Source of the DNA: Phocaeicola sp.
Lineage (GTDB): Bacteria > Bacteroidota > Bacteroidia > Bacteroidales > Bacteroidaceae
Length of the DNA stretch: 63,846 nucleotides
Assembly: GCA_020026225.1 (NCBI GenBank)
Contig: JAHHQU010000004.1
Span: 1 to 63,846 of the forward strand
Reading direction: 5' to 3'
The notes below the pieces were generated by a model, which was not told the origin of the DNA, made no database searches, and saw only the letters and a program-made list of their open reading frames with translations. Of this stretch, positions 27,268 through 36,592 are shown in pieces; position 1 is the first letter of the stretch, and every line of letters begins with the position of its first letter. The translations under genes and the position numbers were made by a program.

Positions 27268-28032
27268 ATGAATGACAAGATGCATAAGGTAATAATAATT
27301 GATGACGATGAAGCGAGCGTCAATGCTTTACAATTTGAGTTGCAGCAATATAAGGAGGTGCGTGTAGAGGGGGTAGCTAAGAATGGGAAGTCTGGTATCC
27401 GTTTGATTGATCGGATTCGTCCAGATATTCTTTTCTTGGATGTTGAATTGCCAGACATGCAGGGTGTCGAATTGTTGAACAAACTCAAGTTGCTGCAACG
27501 TGTGGGAATGAGAGTGATTTTCTATACCTCATCGCGAAAGTATCTGATTGACGCACTCCGAAATTATGTGTTTGATTATTTGGTCAAGCCAATTGATTCC
27601 GATGAATTGAGATTCATTATGAATCGGCTGAAATTGAATGTTGATTATCGGGAAGAATTGAAATGCTCCCATGCTTTTGAGAAGGAATTCTTTGACAAAA
27701 AGTTCATGATTGTGACTCCTACGGGTGACATGTGTTTCTTGAGAGCTTCTGAAATCGGGTATTTCCGGTATTTGTCGGAACGGAAAATTTGGGAGGCAGC
27801 TTTGACAAACGGAAAGTTTCTGCCCTTGAAACGGAGTTTGACGGGCGAACACATCTGTGGCTTTGATGCAAATTTTCTTCAAGTTCACCAATCGTTCATT
27901 ATCAATCAGAATTATTTGGTGATGGTACAGGATAATTATTGTGTGTTGTATCCGCCATTCGATAAGGAAGTGGATATACAAGTATCTAAAAAATACAGAA
28001 AGGAAATGATGGAACGTTTCTTCTCACTCTGA
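27268..28032 (+). CDS. LytTR-type response regulator
   Basis: The 254-residue protein has an N-terminal receiver domain (about residues 6-125) with acidic residues at 12-14, phospho-acceptor Asp58 in FLDVELP, and Lys in YLVKP. A C-terminal LytTR DNA-binding domain (about 150-254) contains HQSFIINQNY. Such regulators usually pair with a LytS/AlgZ-type membrane histidine kinase. None is in the window, so it is an orphan here. The upstream phased repeats are candidate binding sites, since LytTR proteins bind paired sites spaced by two helical turns; that link is inference. Confidence 0.9.
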   Translation: MNDKMHKVIIIDDDEASVNALQFELQQYKEVRVEGVAKNGKSGIRLIDRIRPDILFLDVELPDMQGVELLNKLKLLQRVGMRVIFYTSSRKYLIDALRNYVFDYLVKPIDSDELRFIMNRLKLNVDYREELKCSHAFEKEFFDKKFMIVTPTGDMCFLRASEIGYFRYLSERKIWEAALTNGKFLPLKRSLTGEHICGFDANFLQVHQSFIINQNYLVMVQDNYCVLYPPFDKEVDIQVSKKYRKEMMERFFSL

Positions 28033-28057
28033 TCATTCTTCCTCATAACTTATTTTA

Positions 28058-28080
28058 GCCCCCTTGAAAGGGGGCTTTGT
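28058..28080 (+). terminator. Terminator of the response regulator
   Basis: GCCCCCTT (28058-28065) pairs with AAGGGGGC (28068-28075) around a 2-base loop, followed by a short T-rich stretch. Confidence 0.6.
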
Positions 28081-28125
28081 CTTCTTTATAGGAAAAGTGG
28101 GTTGTATCTATCGTATTTTACATCT

Positions 28126-28668
28126 TTAGTCGATACGCAGCTTTTTCAATGTCGTTCCATCCAATTGGCAGATGGTTATTTCTTTGTTTTCATATACGGC
28201 GAAAGTAGGTACATTTCCTCCTTTGGGAAAGGTAATAGACCCGGTATTGCATAGAACGCCGTGCTCATTCTTTTTTAGTTTCCATAAGTGGGTGTGTCCG
28301 TAGAACAAGCAGTCGAATTTACCTTTAGGCAGATGTTCTTCATTGTAGATGTGTCCGTGTGTCAGGAACATTTTGGTTCCATTGTCAACTACCACAGCAT
28401 AATCGGCCAAAACGGGAAAATCAAGCAGCATCTGGTCTACTTCCGATTCACAGTTGCCGCGTACCGCGATGATCTGGTCGCTCATGGCATTCAATCGTTC
28501 AGCGATACCTTTCGGGTCCAATCCTTCTGGCACGCGGTTACGCGGACCATAATTTAAGATATCTCCCAAGATAAGAAGCATATTGCAATGATGCTCTTGA
28601 TAATATGTAAGGACCTGTTCCAAGGTAGGAAGTGATCCGTGGATGTCAGAAACAATAAGGTATTTCAT
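28126..28668 (-). CDS. YfcE-type metallophosphoesterase
   Basis: I chose the ATG at 28668, which gives a 180-residue protein starting MKYLIVSDIHGSLPTL; the longer frame from 28761 adds an unlikely leader. Metal-binding motifs of calcineurin-like phosphoesterases are clear: SDIHG, LGDILNYG, VRGNCE, LTHGH and FYGHTH. YfcE homologues hydrolyse small phosphodiesters and prefer Mn2+. It is transcribed toward the response regulator from a position downstream of the nifJ terminator. Physiological substrate is unknown. Confidence 0.88.
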   Translation of the reverse strand: MKYLIVSDIHGSLPTLEQVLTYYQEHHCNMLLILGDILNYGPRNRVPEGLDPKGIAERLNAMSDQIIAVRGNCESEVDQMLLDFPVLADYAVVVDNGTKMFLTHGHIYNEEHLPKGKFDCLFYGHTHLWKLKKNEHGVLCNTGSITFPKGGNVPTFAVYENKEITICQLDGTTLKKLRID

Positions 28669-28740
28669 GTCAGTTTCTTTGTCTAAAATAAATGAATTTA
28701 TTCGTGCTATCTTGGTGCAAAGATAGGGAAGTTCAGGTAG

Positions 28741-28783
28741 AAAAACAAAATCGGCTGTCATCGTATAAGCGAGACAGCCGATT
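28741..28783 (-). terminator. Terminator of nifJ
   Basis: AATCGGCTGTC (28749-28759) pairs with GACAGCCGATT (28773-28783). On the minus strand a T-rich run follows (complement of 28741-28750). It lies 31 bases beyond the nifJ stop. Confidence 0.75.
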
Positions 28784-28814
28784 AATATTTAGAGTATCAT
28801 TAAACTTCTAAAGC

Positions 28815-31800
28815 TTATTTTGCTTCTTCAGTTTCTACTTCTTTAGCCCAGTCCATAGCAGCCATACGCTTGTAAGAAGCGTAACGTTTCTTAGCCATGT
28901 CTTGACAAGCAGCGAACAAGTCAGCAGCCTGAGTAGGATACTGTTTCATTACAGATGCGAAACGAACTTCACCCTTCAAGTAAGCCTCAAAGTTTTCCCA
29001 GTTAGGTTCTTTAGAGTCGAGTGAGAATGGGTTCTTTCCTTCTTCTTCCAATTCTGGGTTGAAGCGCCACAAGTGCCAGTAACCGCATTCAACAGCCTTA
29101 GCTTCTTCAGCCTGAGATTTACCCATACCTGATTTCAAGCCGTGGTTGATACATGGAGCGTATGCGATAACCAATGATGGACCTGGATAAGCTTCTGCTT
29201 CGCGGATAGCTTTCAAAGTCTGAGCCTGGTCAGCACCCATAGCGATTTGTGCAACGTAGATATAACCGTAAGTTGTAGCAATCAAACCAAGGTCTTTCTT
29301 ACGTACACGTTTACCAGCAGCAGCAAACTTAGCGATAGCACCAAGAGGAGTAGCCTTAGAAGACTGACCACCAGTGTTAGAGTAAACTTCAGTATCCAAT
29401 ACCAAGATGTTTACATCTTCGCCAGAAGCCAATACATGGTCAAGACCACCGTAACCGATATCGTAAGAAGCACCGTCACCACCGATAATCCACTGTGAAC
29501 GTTTGATCAAGTAATCCTGGAATTCAGCGATCTTAGCGCAGTTTGGACATTTATCTTTAGCAGCTTCTACCAATGGAATGATCTTTTCAGCAGCAGCTTT
29601 GCTCTTATCAGCGTCGTTGCGACCGTCAATCCATTCCTGGAATGCTTCCTTGTATTCTGCTGGAGTGCCTTCTTCTGCGATAGCAGCTGTCATAGCATCC
29701 TGCAAACGGTTACGCATCTTCTTGTTGGCAATTTCCATACCCAAACCGAATTCACAGAAGTCTTCGAACAAAGAGTTAGCCCAAGCAGGACCCTGACCCT
29801 TTTCGTTGGTTGTGTAAGGAGTTGAAGGTACAGAACCAGAGTAAATTGAAGAACAACCAGTTGCGTTAGCTACCATTTCACGGTCACCGAACAACTGAGA
29901 AATCAATTTAACGTATGGAGTTTCACCACAACCTGAACAAGCTCCAGAGAACTCGAACAAAGGAGTAGCGAACTGAGAGTTCTTAGCGTTAGCCTTGATG
30001 TCAAGCAAGTGCTGTTTAGACTTAACGTTTTCAGAGCAGTAAGTCCAGTTAGCAGCTTCACCAAGCTGGCTTTCCAAGTGCTGCATAGACAATGCCTTGC
30101 CACCCTTACGTGGGTTACCCGGACATACGTCAACACAGTTACCGCAACCCAAGCAGTCCATTACGTCTACCTGCATACGGAATGTCATACCAGTGAACTG
30201 ACGACCTACAGCCTTCAACTGTTCGAAGTTAGCACCCTTCTGTTCTTCTTCATCCAAAACGAATGGACGGATAGCAGCGTGAGGACAAACAAATGCACAC
30301 TTGTTACACTGGATACAGTTTTCAGGATTCCAAGCTGGAACGAATGCAGCTACACCACGTTTTTCGTATTTAGCTGTACCCTGATGCCATGTACCATCTT
30401 CGATGCCCTTGAATGCAGATACTGGAAGCAAGTCACCGTTCTGTGAGTTGATAGGACGAACAACTTCGTTGATGAATGCAGGATCGTTGTTAGCAACAGT
30501 TGCGTCATCTTCCAAGTTAGCCCATGCTGGATCAACAGGCAACTGTTTGTATTCACCACCACGGTCTACAGCAGCGAAGTTCTTGTTTACAACGTCTTCA
30601 CCCTTCTTGCTATAAGACTTAACGATGAATTTCTTCATCTGTTCTACAGCCAAGTCAAGAGGAATAACTTTTGTAATACGGAAGAATGCAGACTGAAGGA
30701 TAGTATTGGTACGGTTACCCAAACCAATTTCCTGAGCAATCTGAGTTGCGTTGATATAGTAAACAGTGATGTTATGCTTAGCGAAATATTTCTTAACCTT
30801 ATTAGGCAAGTTCTTAGCCAATTCTTCACCTTCCCAGATAGTGTTCAACAAGAATGAACCGTTGTCACGCAAACCGCGAGTTACATCGTACATGTGCAAG
30901 TATGCCTGTACGTGGCAAGCTACGAAGTTAGGAGTGTTCACCAAATAAGTTGAACGGATAGGAGAATCACCGAAACGCAAGTGAGAGCAAGTGAAACCAC
31001 CTGATTTCTTAGAGTCGTATGAGAAGTAAGCCTGACAGTGCTTGTTTGTGTTGTCACCGATAATCTTCACAGAGTTCTTGTTGGCACCTACAGTACCATC
31101 AGCACCCAAACCGAAGAATTTAGCTTCAAACATACCTTCACCGCCTACAGCGATTTCATCCATTTTTGGAAGAGAAGTGAATGTAACGTCATCTACGATA
31201 CCCAAAGTGAAGTGATCTTTAGGCATTGGCAATTCCAAGTTTTCGTATACTGCCAAGATCTGAGCTGGAGTAGTGTCCTTAGAACCCAAACCGTAGCGAC
31301 CGCCGATGATTTCAGGAGCATTTTCCTGACCATAGAAACAGTCTTTAACGTCAAGATACAAAGGTTCACCGTTTGCACCTGGTTCTTTAGTACGGTCAAG
31401 AACTGCGATACGTTTAGCAGTCTTAGGTACTGCAGCCAAGAAATGCTTAGCAGAGAACGGACGATACAAGTGAACAGCAACCAAACCGACTTTCTTGCCC
31501 TGAGCCATCAAGTGGTCGATTACTTCGCGGATAGCTTCTGTTACAGAACCCATAGCGATGATAACGTATTCAGCGTCTTCAGCACCATAGTAATCGAACA
31601 AGCCATAGTTGCGACCTGTAATCTTGTTGATTTCTTTCATGTAGTCTTCTACAATCTGTGGAACAGCATCGTAGAATGTATTGCCTGCTTCGCGGTGCTG
31701 GAAGAAGTGGTCTGGGTTTTCAGCCATACCACGAGCCACTGGTTTGTTAGGGCTCAAAGCACGTTCGCGGAATTCAGCCAATGCTTGTTTATCCAATAGA

Positions 31801-32384
31801 GGAGCGAGGTCTTCGCTTTCCATTAATTCAATTTTCTGGATTTCGTGAGAAGTACGGAAACCATCGAAGAAGTTCATGAAAGGAACGCGAGATTTGATAG
31901 TTGCCAAGTGAGCAACACCTGCCAAATCCATAACTTCCTGTACAGAACCTTCAGCCAACATGGCGAAACCTGTCTGGCGGCAAGACATAACGTCCTGGTG
32001 GTCACCAAAGATACATAGAGCGTGTGATGCCAAAGTACGAGCAGAAACATGGAATACGCATGGCAAGAATTCACCAGCAATCTTGTACATGTTAGGGATC
32101 ATCAGCAACAAACCCTGTGAAGCGGTATAAGTAGTTGTCAATGCACCTGCCTGAAGAGAACCGTGAACAGCACCTGCTGCACCACCTTCAGACTGCATTT
32201 CTTGAACTAAAACAGTTTCGCCGAAGATATTTTTACGACCTGCGGCTGCCCATTCGTCTACATGTTCTGCCATTGTAGAAGATGGGGTGATAGGGTAGAT
32301 AGCGGCTACTTCTGTGAACATATACGAGATATGAGCAGCAGCTTCGTTACCATCACATGTGATAAATTTTTTTTGTTTAGTCAT
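28815..32384 (-). CDS. nifJ: Pyruvate:ferredoxin (flavodoxin) oxidoreductase
   Basis: The 1189-residue single-chain enzyme decarboxylates pyruvate to acetyl-CoA, CO2 and reduced ferredoxin in anaerobic metabolism. Domains run in the usual order: pyrimidine-binding domain with YPITPSSTMAEH near residue 35, transketolase-C-like and gamma domains, a 2x[4Fe-4S] domain with CIQCNKCAFVCPH and CLGCGNCVDVCPG, then the thiamine-diphosphate domain (GCGETPYVK; GGDGASYDIGYGGLDH; SNTGGQSSKATPLG). Codon use is strongly biased, with few rare codons, as for a highly expressed gene. It follows the DUF4143-type ATPase gene by 37 bases on the same strand. Confidence 0.96.
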   Translation of the reverse strand: MTKQKKFITCDGNEAAAHISYMFTEVAAIYPITPSSTMAEHVDEWAAAGRKNIFGETVLVQEMQSEGGAAGAVHGSLQAGALTTTYTASQGLLLMIPNMYKIAGEFLPCVFHVSARTLASHALCIFGDHQDVMSCRQTGFAMLAEGSVQEVMDLAGVAHLATIKSRVPFMNFFDGFRTSHEIQKIELMESEDLAPLLDKQALAEFRERALSPNKPVARGMAENPDHFFQHREAGNTFYDAVPQIVEDYMKEINKITGRNYGLFDYYGAEDAEYVIIAMGSVTEAIREVIDHLMAQGKKVGLVAVHLYRPFSAKHFLAAVPKTAKRIAVLDRTKEPGANGEPLYLDVKDCFYGQENAPEIIGGRYGLGSKDTTPAQILAVYENLELPMPKDHFTLGIVDDVTFTSLPKMDEIAVGGEGMFEAKFFGLGADGTVGANKNSVKIIGDNTNKHCQAYFSYDSKKSGGFTCSHLRFGDSPIRSTYLVNTPNFVACHVQAYLHMYDVTRGLRDNGSFLLNTIWEGEELAKNLPNKVKKYFAKHNITVYYINATQIAQEIGLGNRTNTILQSAFFRITKVIPLDLAVEQMKKFIVKSYSKKGEDVVNKNFAAVDRGGEYKQLPVDPAWANLEDDATVANNDPAFINEVVRPINSQNGDLLPVSAFKGIEDGTWHQGTAKYEKRGVAAFVPAWNPENCIQCNKCAFVCPHAAIRPFVLDEEEQKGANFEQLKAVGRQFTGMTFRMQVDVMDCLGCGNCVDVCPGNPRKGGKALSMQHLESQLGEAANWTYCSENVKSKQHLLDIKANAKNSQFATPLFEFSGACSGCGETPYVKLISQLFGDREMVANATGCSSIYSGSVPSTPYTTNEKGQGPAWANSLFEDFCEFGLGMEIANKKMRNRLQDAMTAAIAEEGTPAEYKEAFQEWIDGRNDADKSKAAAEKIIPLVEAAKDKCPNCAKIAEFQDYLIKRSQWIIGGDGASYDIGYGGLDHVLASGEDVNILVLDTEVYSNTGGQSSKATPLGAIAKFAAAGKRVRKKDLGLIATTYGYIYVAQIAMGADQAQTLKAIREAEAYPGPSLVIAYAPCINHGLKSGMGKSQAEEAKAVECGYWHLWRFNPELEEEGKNPFSLDSKEPNWENFEAYLKGEVRFASVMKQYPTQAADLFAACQDMAKKRYASYKRMAAMDWAKEVETEEAK

Positions 32385-32421
32385 ACAATTACTAATTATA
32401 ATTAGTTAATAAATTCTGTAG

Positions 32422-33600
32422 TCAATATAAAAAACCAAACATCCATAGTGGAATTTGATTTCCGTGTCCCAATCCCATCTTATGCATTGCATAGTAGATG
32501 TCTGGGTTATTCTTGAATTTGCTTCCTTCACCGCAAATTCGGAATTGTAAGTTGTCGTCTACGAGGAAGGAGGTCCCCTTATCGCCTTTATTTACTTTAT
32601 GGTCTTTCCATAAGGCATTTACGAAAAAGGTTTCCAGAACATCTTGTTCTTCTACCTTAACGGGATAGATGCTGTACATCAAACTGGTGTTGTGCATCAT
32701 GATTTTGGCTGGTTTCTTTGGAAACGATTCTCCCTTGGGATATACCATGTTGATGAGTCGTGCATCGGCCAGATATTTGATGTAATTCATGACCGTAGCT
32801 CGGGAGGTTTGAATTTCAGTAGCTAACTGACTTACATTAGGAGCTCCTGGTCCATCAACCGCCAACAAATATAATAATTTTTTTATCTTGGATAAGTATT
32901 TTAATTCAATTTGTTTGATTAAAAGTATATCTACTTCTATCATCATGTTCATGGTTTTCAGAAGGTTTTCTGAGAAGTTTCTTTTTTCCAGGAAAAAAGG
33001 ATAAAATCCATGATGGATATAGTCTTGAAGATAATGTAAGGGATTGATATGAGGAAGTATCGTCTTGGCTATATGTTCGTGATTGTGAAGTATTTCATCC
33101 AAGGTATAGGCCGAGAAATGATTTCCGGTCTGTAGATTGAGAAATTCTCGGAATGAAAATCCACGGAGATTGTAGGATTTTACGATGCCATTCAGTTCCG
33201 GATTTTCATCTTTTAATCGCATGACGGAAGAGCCGGTAAACACAATTTTCAAATTAGGATATAATTTGTAGCATGTGCGAAGTTCCTGGCTCCAGTTGGC
33301 CAATTTGAATACTTGATCAATCAGCAGTACTTTACCTCCTTGCTTTACAAATTTTCCGGCAAAGTCAACCAAACTATTTTGCGAAAAGTAGAAGTTATTC
33401 ATGTTAACGAACAAGCATGAGCGGTCAGTTCCGAATTTTTCCTTCGCATATTGCAGAAGAAAAGTGGTTTTTCCTACTCCTCGAGTACCTTTGATTCCAA
33501 TAAGACGGTCATTCCAGTCTATCTCATCCATCAAATCCCTGCGAACATGGGCGTTGGTATGTTCGATTAAATAGCTATGTGTTCTATAAAAAGTTTCCAT
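32422..33600 (-). CDS. AAA ATPase with DUF4143-like C-terminal domain
   Basis: The ATG at 33600 gives 392 residues starting METFYRTHSYLIEH; an in-frame extension to 33648 is less likely. Walker A GTRGVGKTT lies at residues 38-46 and a Walker B-like LLIDQVF near 98. A winged-helix-like segment (SQLATEIQTSRATVMNYIKYL) and a C-terminal DUF4143-like region follow. Proteins of this type are common, often strain-variable, and of unknown role. It lies upstream of nifJ with a 37-base gap. Weak codon bias compared with nifJ suggests low expression. Confidence 0.8.
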   Translation of the reverse strand: METFYRTHSYLIEHTNAHVRRDLMDEIDWNDRLIGIKGTRGVGKTTFLLQYAKEKFGTDRSCLFVNMNNFYFSQNSLVDFAGKFVKQGGKVLLIDQVFKLANWSQELRTCYKLYPNLKIVFTGSSVMRLKDENPELNGIVKSYNLRGFSFREFLNLQTGNHFSAYTLDEILHNHEHIAKTILPHINPLHYLQDYIHHGFYPFFLEKRNFSENLLKTMNMMIEVDILLIKQIELKYLSKIKKLLYLLAVDGPGAPNVSQLATEIQTSRATVMNYIKYLADARLINMVYPKGESFPKKPAKIMMHNTSLMYSIYPVKVEEQDVLETFFVNALWKDHKVNKGDKGTSFLVDDNLQFRICGEGSKFKNNPDIYYAMHKMGLGHGNQIPLWMFGFLY

Positions 33601-33710
33601 AAATTTTTTTCTACGTTGCAAATATACGAATACTTCATAATATTGCAAACCGGAGATAGCAAAAAATCATTTTTTTTCATTTATCTTTGTGTGCATATAA
33701 TCAATCAAAC

Positions 33711-34865
33711 ATGAAGGTTTATCTGTTTAATCCCGAACATGATATGGCATTGGCCAGCAATAGTCCGTTCTATAAAGCTCCTGCTGAAATTATCCGTATG
33801 AAGGAGGATTTGGCTGTTTTGCCTGTTTGGTATGCCGATTCAGAGGGACTGGTACAAGTGGATTCCACAGCTTTGGAAGATTTTATTTCACAATGTGTAC
33901 GGGGAGGTTTATTGCCTTTGGGACGTCTGACAACGGAAAGGGAAAAAGGGGAATGTTCTCCTTGGGGATGGGATCCGTCTGTGCTTCGTAGTCTGGAAAA
34001 TAGGAATTTGGTTTCTCCAGAGTCGCTTCAGATGGAGCGTATTCGCGAACTTTCGGGAAGACAATGTTGCGTATCGGTTTTGGACCATTTTAAAGGGTGG
34101 TCATTTGTCTGTGGAAAAGCTGTAGTCTGTCGGTCGCTTGAGGAAGTAGATGCGTTTATGCATTCGTATGCTCAAAGTATATTGAAAGCTCCTTGGTCGG
34201 GTAGTGGCAGAGGATTGGTTCGAACTTCTCTTGATACATGGTCTGCCAACCTGCAGGGGTGGGTCTCTCGGATACTGAGAACGCAAGGGTTTATCATGGC
34301 GGAACCTTTATATAATAAGGTGGTAGATTTTGCCATGGAGTTTCAGATGGACGATCAACTGTCGTTTGTAGGATATTCCTTGTTTGAGACTGATGCTCAT
34401 GGAAATTACAAGTCCAACCGGTTGGTATCTGATGCGTCCATCGTACAAATGTTGGAAAGGTATGTTTCAGGCAGCTTGCTGGAAAGAGTGAAGGAGCAGT
34501 TGCTCGTGACTTTGTCGTCTCTGATAAAAAACGACTATCGTGGATACCTGGGTGTTGATATGATGATTTGTCAAGTTGAAGGTCGGTTTTGCATACATCC
34601 TTGTGTAGAAATAAATCTCCGGATGAACATGGGCGTCGTTTCTCGTTTGCTTTATAATCGGTACGTGCAGCCAGGTAGTCAGGGTAGTTATGTGGTTGCA
34701 CATTTCAATGCTGATGGAGAGGCAGTGCAGCAGGATAGAGAATTCAGAAGAAAATATCCGCAGGTAGTGCTGAATGGCAGAATGGTGAAGGGGTATTTCC
34801 CGCTGACTCCTGTTCAAGAAAGCACCCGTTATCAATGTTATGTACTTTTGGAATATGATGATTAA
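33711..34865 (+). CDS. Uncharacterised ATP-grasp-like protein
   Basis: The ATG at 33711 gives 384 residues starting MKVYLFNPEHDMALASNS; a longer frame from 33687 is possible. A TATCTTTG -7 motif at 33682-33689 fits the shorter start. The segment LKAPWSGSGRGLVRT resembles the ATP-binding glycine loop of ATP-grasp enzymes, and GYLGVDMM followed by CVEINLRMNMG matches the metal-binding Glu-x-Asn-x-Arg pattern. The N-terminal Asn-Pro-Glu-His-Asp is an unusual conserved-looking motif. No signal peptide is seen. The substrate is unknown and the neighbours give no hint. Confidence 0.6.
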   Translation: MKVYLFNPEHDMALASNSPFYKAPAEIIRMKEDLAVLPVWYADSEGLVQVDSTALEDFISQCVRGGLLPLGRLTTEREKGECSPWGWDPSVLRSLENRNLVSPESLQMERIRELSGRQCCVSVLDHFKGWSFVCGKAVVCRSLEEVDAFMHSYAQSILKAPWSGSGRGLVRTSLDTWSANLQGWVSRILRTQGFIMAEPLYNKVVDFAMEFQMDDQLSFVGYSLFETDAHGNYKSNRLVSDASIVQMLERYVSGSLLERVKEQLLVTLSSLIKNDYRGYLGVDMMICQVEGRFCIHPCVEINLRMNMGVVSRLLYNRYVQPGSQGSYVVAHFNADGEAVQQDREFRRKYPQVVLNGRMVKGYFPLTPVQESTRYQCYVLLEYDD

Positions 34866-34884
34866 TTAAATAAGGTATATCAAA

Positions 34885-34928
34885 AAAACAAACGGTCACC
34901 CGGCTTTTGCTGGATGACCGTTTGTTTT
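34885..34928. terminator. Bidirectional terminator between converging genes
   Basis: AAAACAAACGGTCA (34885-34898) pairs with TGACCGTTTGTTTT (34915-34928), with an inner CCGGC/GCTGG stem. It separates the ATP-grasp-like gene (plus) from the S41 protease gene (minus). Confidence 0.85.
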
Positions 34929-34943
34929 CTATGAGAGAATTTC

Positions 34944-36422
34944 TTATTGCAAGAACGATTCTACCTGACTGGATATGAGTATTCGTTTTCCAAAATTGGA
35001 CTTTTGGGGTGAATTGATGGGAACCATGGGAATAGACATGCTTCTGCTGACTTTTTCGCTTGGATATGTTTTCCCTGCTTGTCTCAAGGCTTCCTTTAAC
35101 ATGGATTCGTTGACGTCGCCTAAAGGCAAAGCCTCTAAAGGATTGTCCACAGTCTCAGTATCTGGAGTCAGTCCGTTCGGGCGGCAAGGGGTCTCTCCTA
35201 AAGCATTCTGGTAGATGGAAACCATAGCATACATCCCCCAATTTTTTATGGGTGTAGGAACTTTCTTATAGAACTCATCGGCATTTATCATCCAACCGGT
35301 ACAATACTTTCCGTGTGATTGTTGTCCGATGAGCTGTACAGGAAGATAGGGCATCAATCCGCTCAACAGGGCTTCCGATGCTGATGCGGAGTATTGGGTA
35401 ATCAATCCGTAGACTTTATTTAATCCAATGTTGGCATCTTTCGTGCTGACATGCAGGTTGATGTCGTCGTAGTTGAATTCTGTAGTGAGGCGTGTGTCTG
35501 TGCTCTTTCCTTGTTTTTTGAATTCAGCCATCATGAGTTTATTGAACAGCTCCTTCTCAAAGATATCTTGTTTCTTTACGTTTACTTCAGGCACATACAT
35601 GGAGGCCATTACGTTTTCGGTAATGACGAAGCCTCCACCATTGTAGCGCAAATCCAATATCAGCTCTGTTACTCCTTCAGTCTTGAATTTCTTTGCGATG
35701 TGAATCAGTTCAGGAATGGAATTCAAGTCGAAATTAGTATAAGCCAGATACCCTACCTTTTTATTGTTGAACTCGTAAATGCTATCAAGCAGAATGGGGT
35801 TTTCGTACATGGTGACCGATTCCAGTGAAATTTCTTTTTCTATATTGGAAAGAGCACCGTCTTTAATGTGTGTGATGGATAAGGTTGCACGAGGACTGTA
35901 GTACAATTTCTCCAGATTTTGCTCTGTTATGTACTGACCATCTACCTTTATGATAATGTCGCCTCGTCGTAAACCGGCTTTTTCCGCCGGGCTGTTCTTG
36001 AATACCGCTGTTACAACAGAAGCGATTTTCTCGCTCCCTTCTGATAAGCGATAGTTGTTCAAGAGGTATCCGTAAGTTGTGTTCACTCCTTCAACGCTAT
36101 TCTCGAAATCATCCATGTGATTGAATAGGGTAGTCCATTTATCCACCTCTTTTGTACCTTGGTGGTAGCGGATTTTTTCTACCGTTTCGATGGGATTGTC
36201 GTTGGTTCGAGGGTTCAGTAGGGGTAGTTCATTGGCTATCTCTTCATTCCAATAATAATTTCTACTTAAAACATCTTTGGCAAAAATGTTTGCATAATAC
36301 AATTCTTCCGAATTCTTGCCCATATGGTGGTTTCCATGATCATCATCGTCTGAACAACTGGAAAAGGAAATGCAACTGCTCATGAAAAGAACAATCGCGT
36401 AGTTAAAATGACGTATTTTCAT
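34944..36422 (-). CDS. S41-family peptidase, lipoprotein
   Basis: The 492-residue protein begins with a lipoprotein signal peptide (cleavage before Cys in SFSSCSDDDDHG). A PDZ-like domain follows (SPAEKAGLRRGDIIIKVDG, about residues 150-165), then an S41 tail-specific-protease domain with LDLRYNGGG, the nucleophile region QYSASASEALLSGL, and a Lys in QQSHGKYC. C-terminal-processing peptidases cleave misfolded or tagged periplasmic proteins. Acidic residues right after the lipid-attached Cys resemble the surface-export signal of Bacteroidetes lipoproteins, so it may face outward. It appears monocistronic. Confidence 0.88.
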   Translation of the reverse strand: MKIRHFNYAIVLFMSSCISFSSCSDDDDHGNHHMGKNSEELYYANIFAKDVLSRNYYWNEEIANELPLLNPRTNDNPIETVEKIRYHQGTKEVDKWTTLFNHMDDFENSVEGVNTTYGYLLNNYRLSEGSEKIASVVTAVFKNSPAEKAGLRRGDIIIKVDGQYITEQNLEKLYYSPRATLSITHIKDGALSNIEKEISLESVTMYENPILLDSIYEFNNKKVGYLAYTNFDLNSIPELIHIAKKFKTEGVTELILDLRYNGGGFVITENVMASMYVPEVNVKKQDIFEKELFNKLMMAEFKKQGKSTDTRLTTEFNYDDINLHVSTKDANIGLNKVYGLITQYSASASEALLSGLMPYLPVQLIGQQSHGKYCTGWMINADEFYKKVPTPIKNWGMYAMVSIYQNALGETPCRPNGLTPDTETVDNPLEALPLGDVNESMLKEALRQAGKTYPSEKVSRSMSIPMVPINSPQKSNFGKRILISSQVESFLQ

Positions 36423-36526
36423 TTTGTACGATATTTAAGGTATACTTTGGCAATATAACAAAAAATAATTGGAATGACTGCTATATTGTATGTTATATTT
36501 ATTTTAAGGTATGTTTTCGTTATTTG

Positions 36527-36575
36527 AAAAATAAAAGGGGAAGAAAGTCATGAAACTTTCTTCCCCTTTTATTTT
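36527..36575 (-). terminator. Strong terminator of the coaX-to-isomerase run
   Basis: A perfect 21-base-pair stem (36527-36547 with 36555-36575) around AAGGGGAAGAAAGT has a 7-base loop and A/T flanks. It lies 18 bases beyond the stop of the peptidylprolyl isomerase gene. Confidence 0.9.
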
Positions 36576-36592
36576 AATTATTTCTGTTCGGA

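Noticed and set aside
31038..31799. A 253-codon open frame on the plus strand
   Set aside because: It is antisense to nifJ, whose codon bias creates long reverse-strand frames; the product has no recognisable domain.
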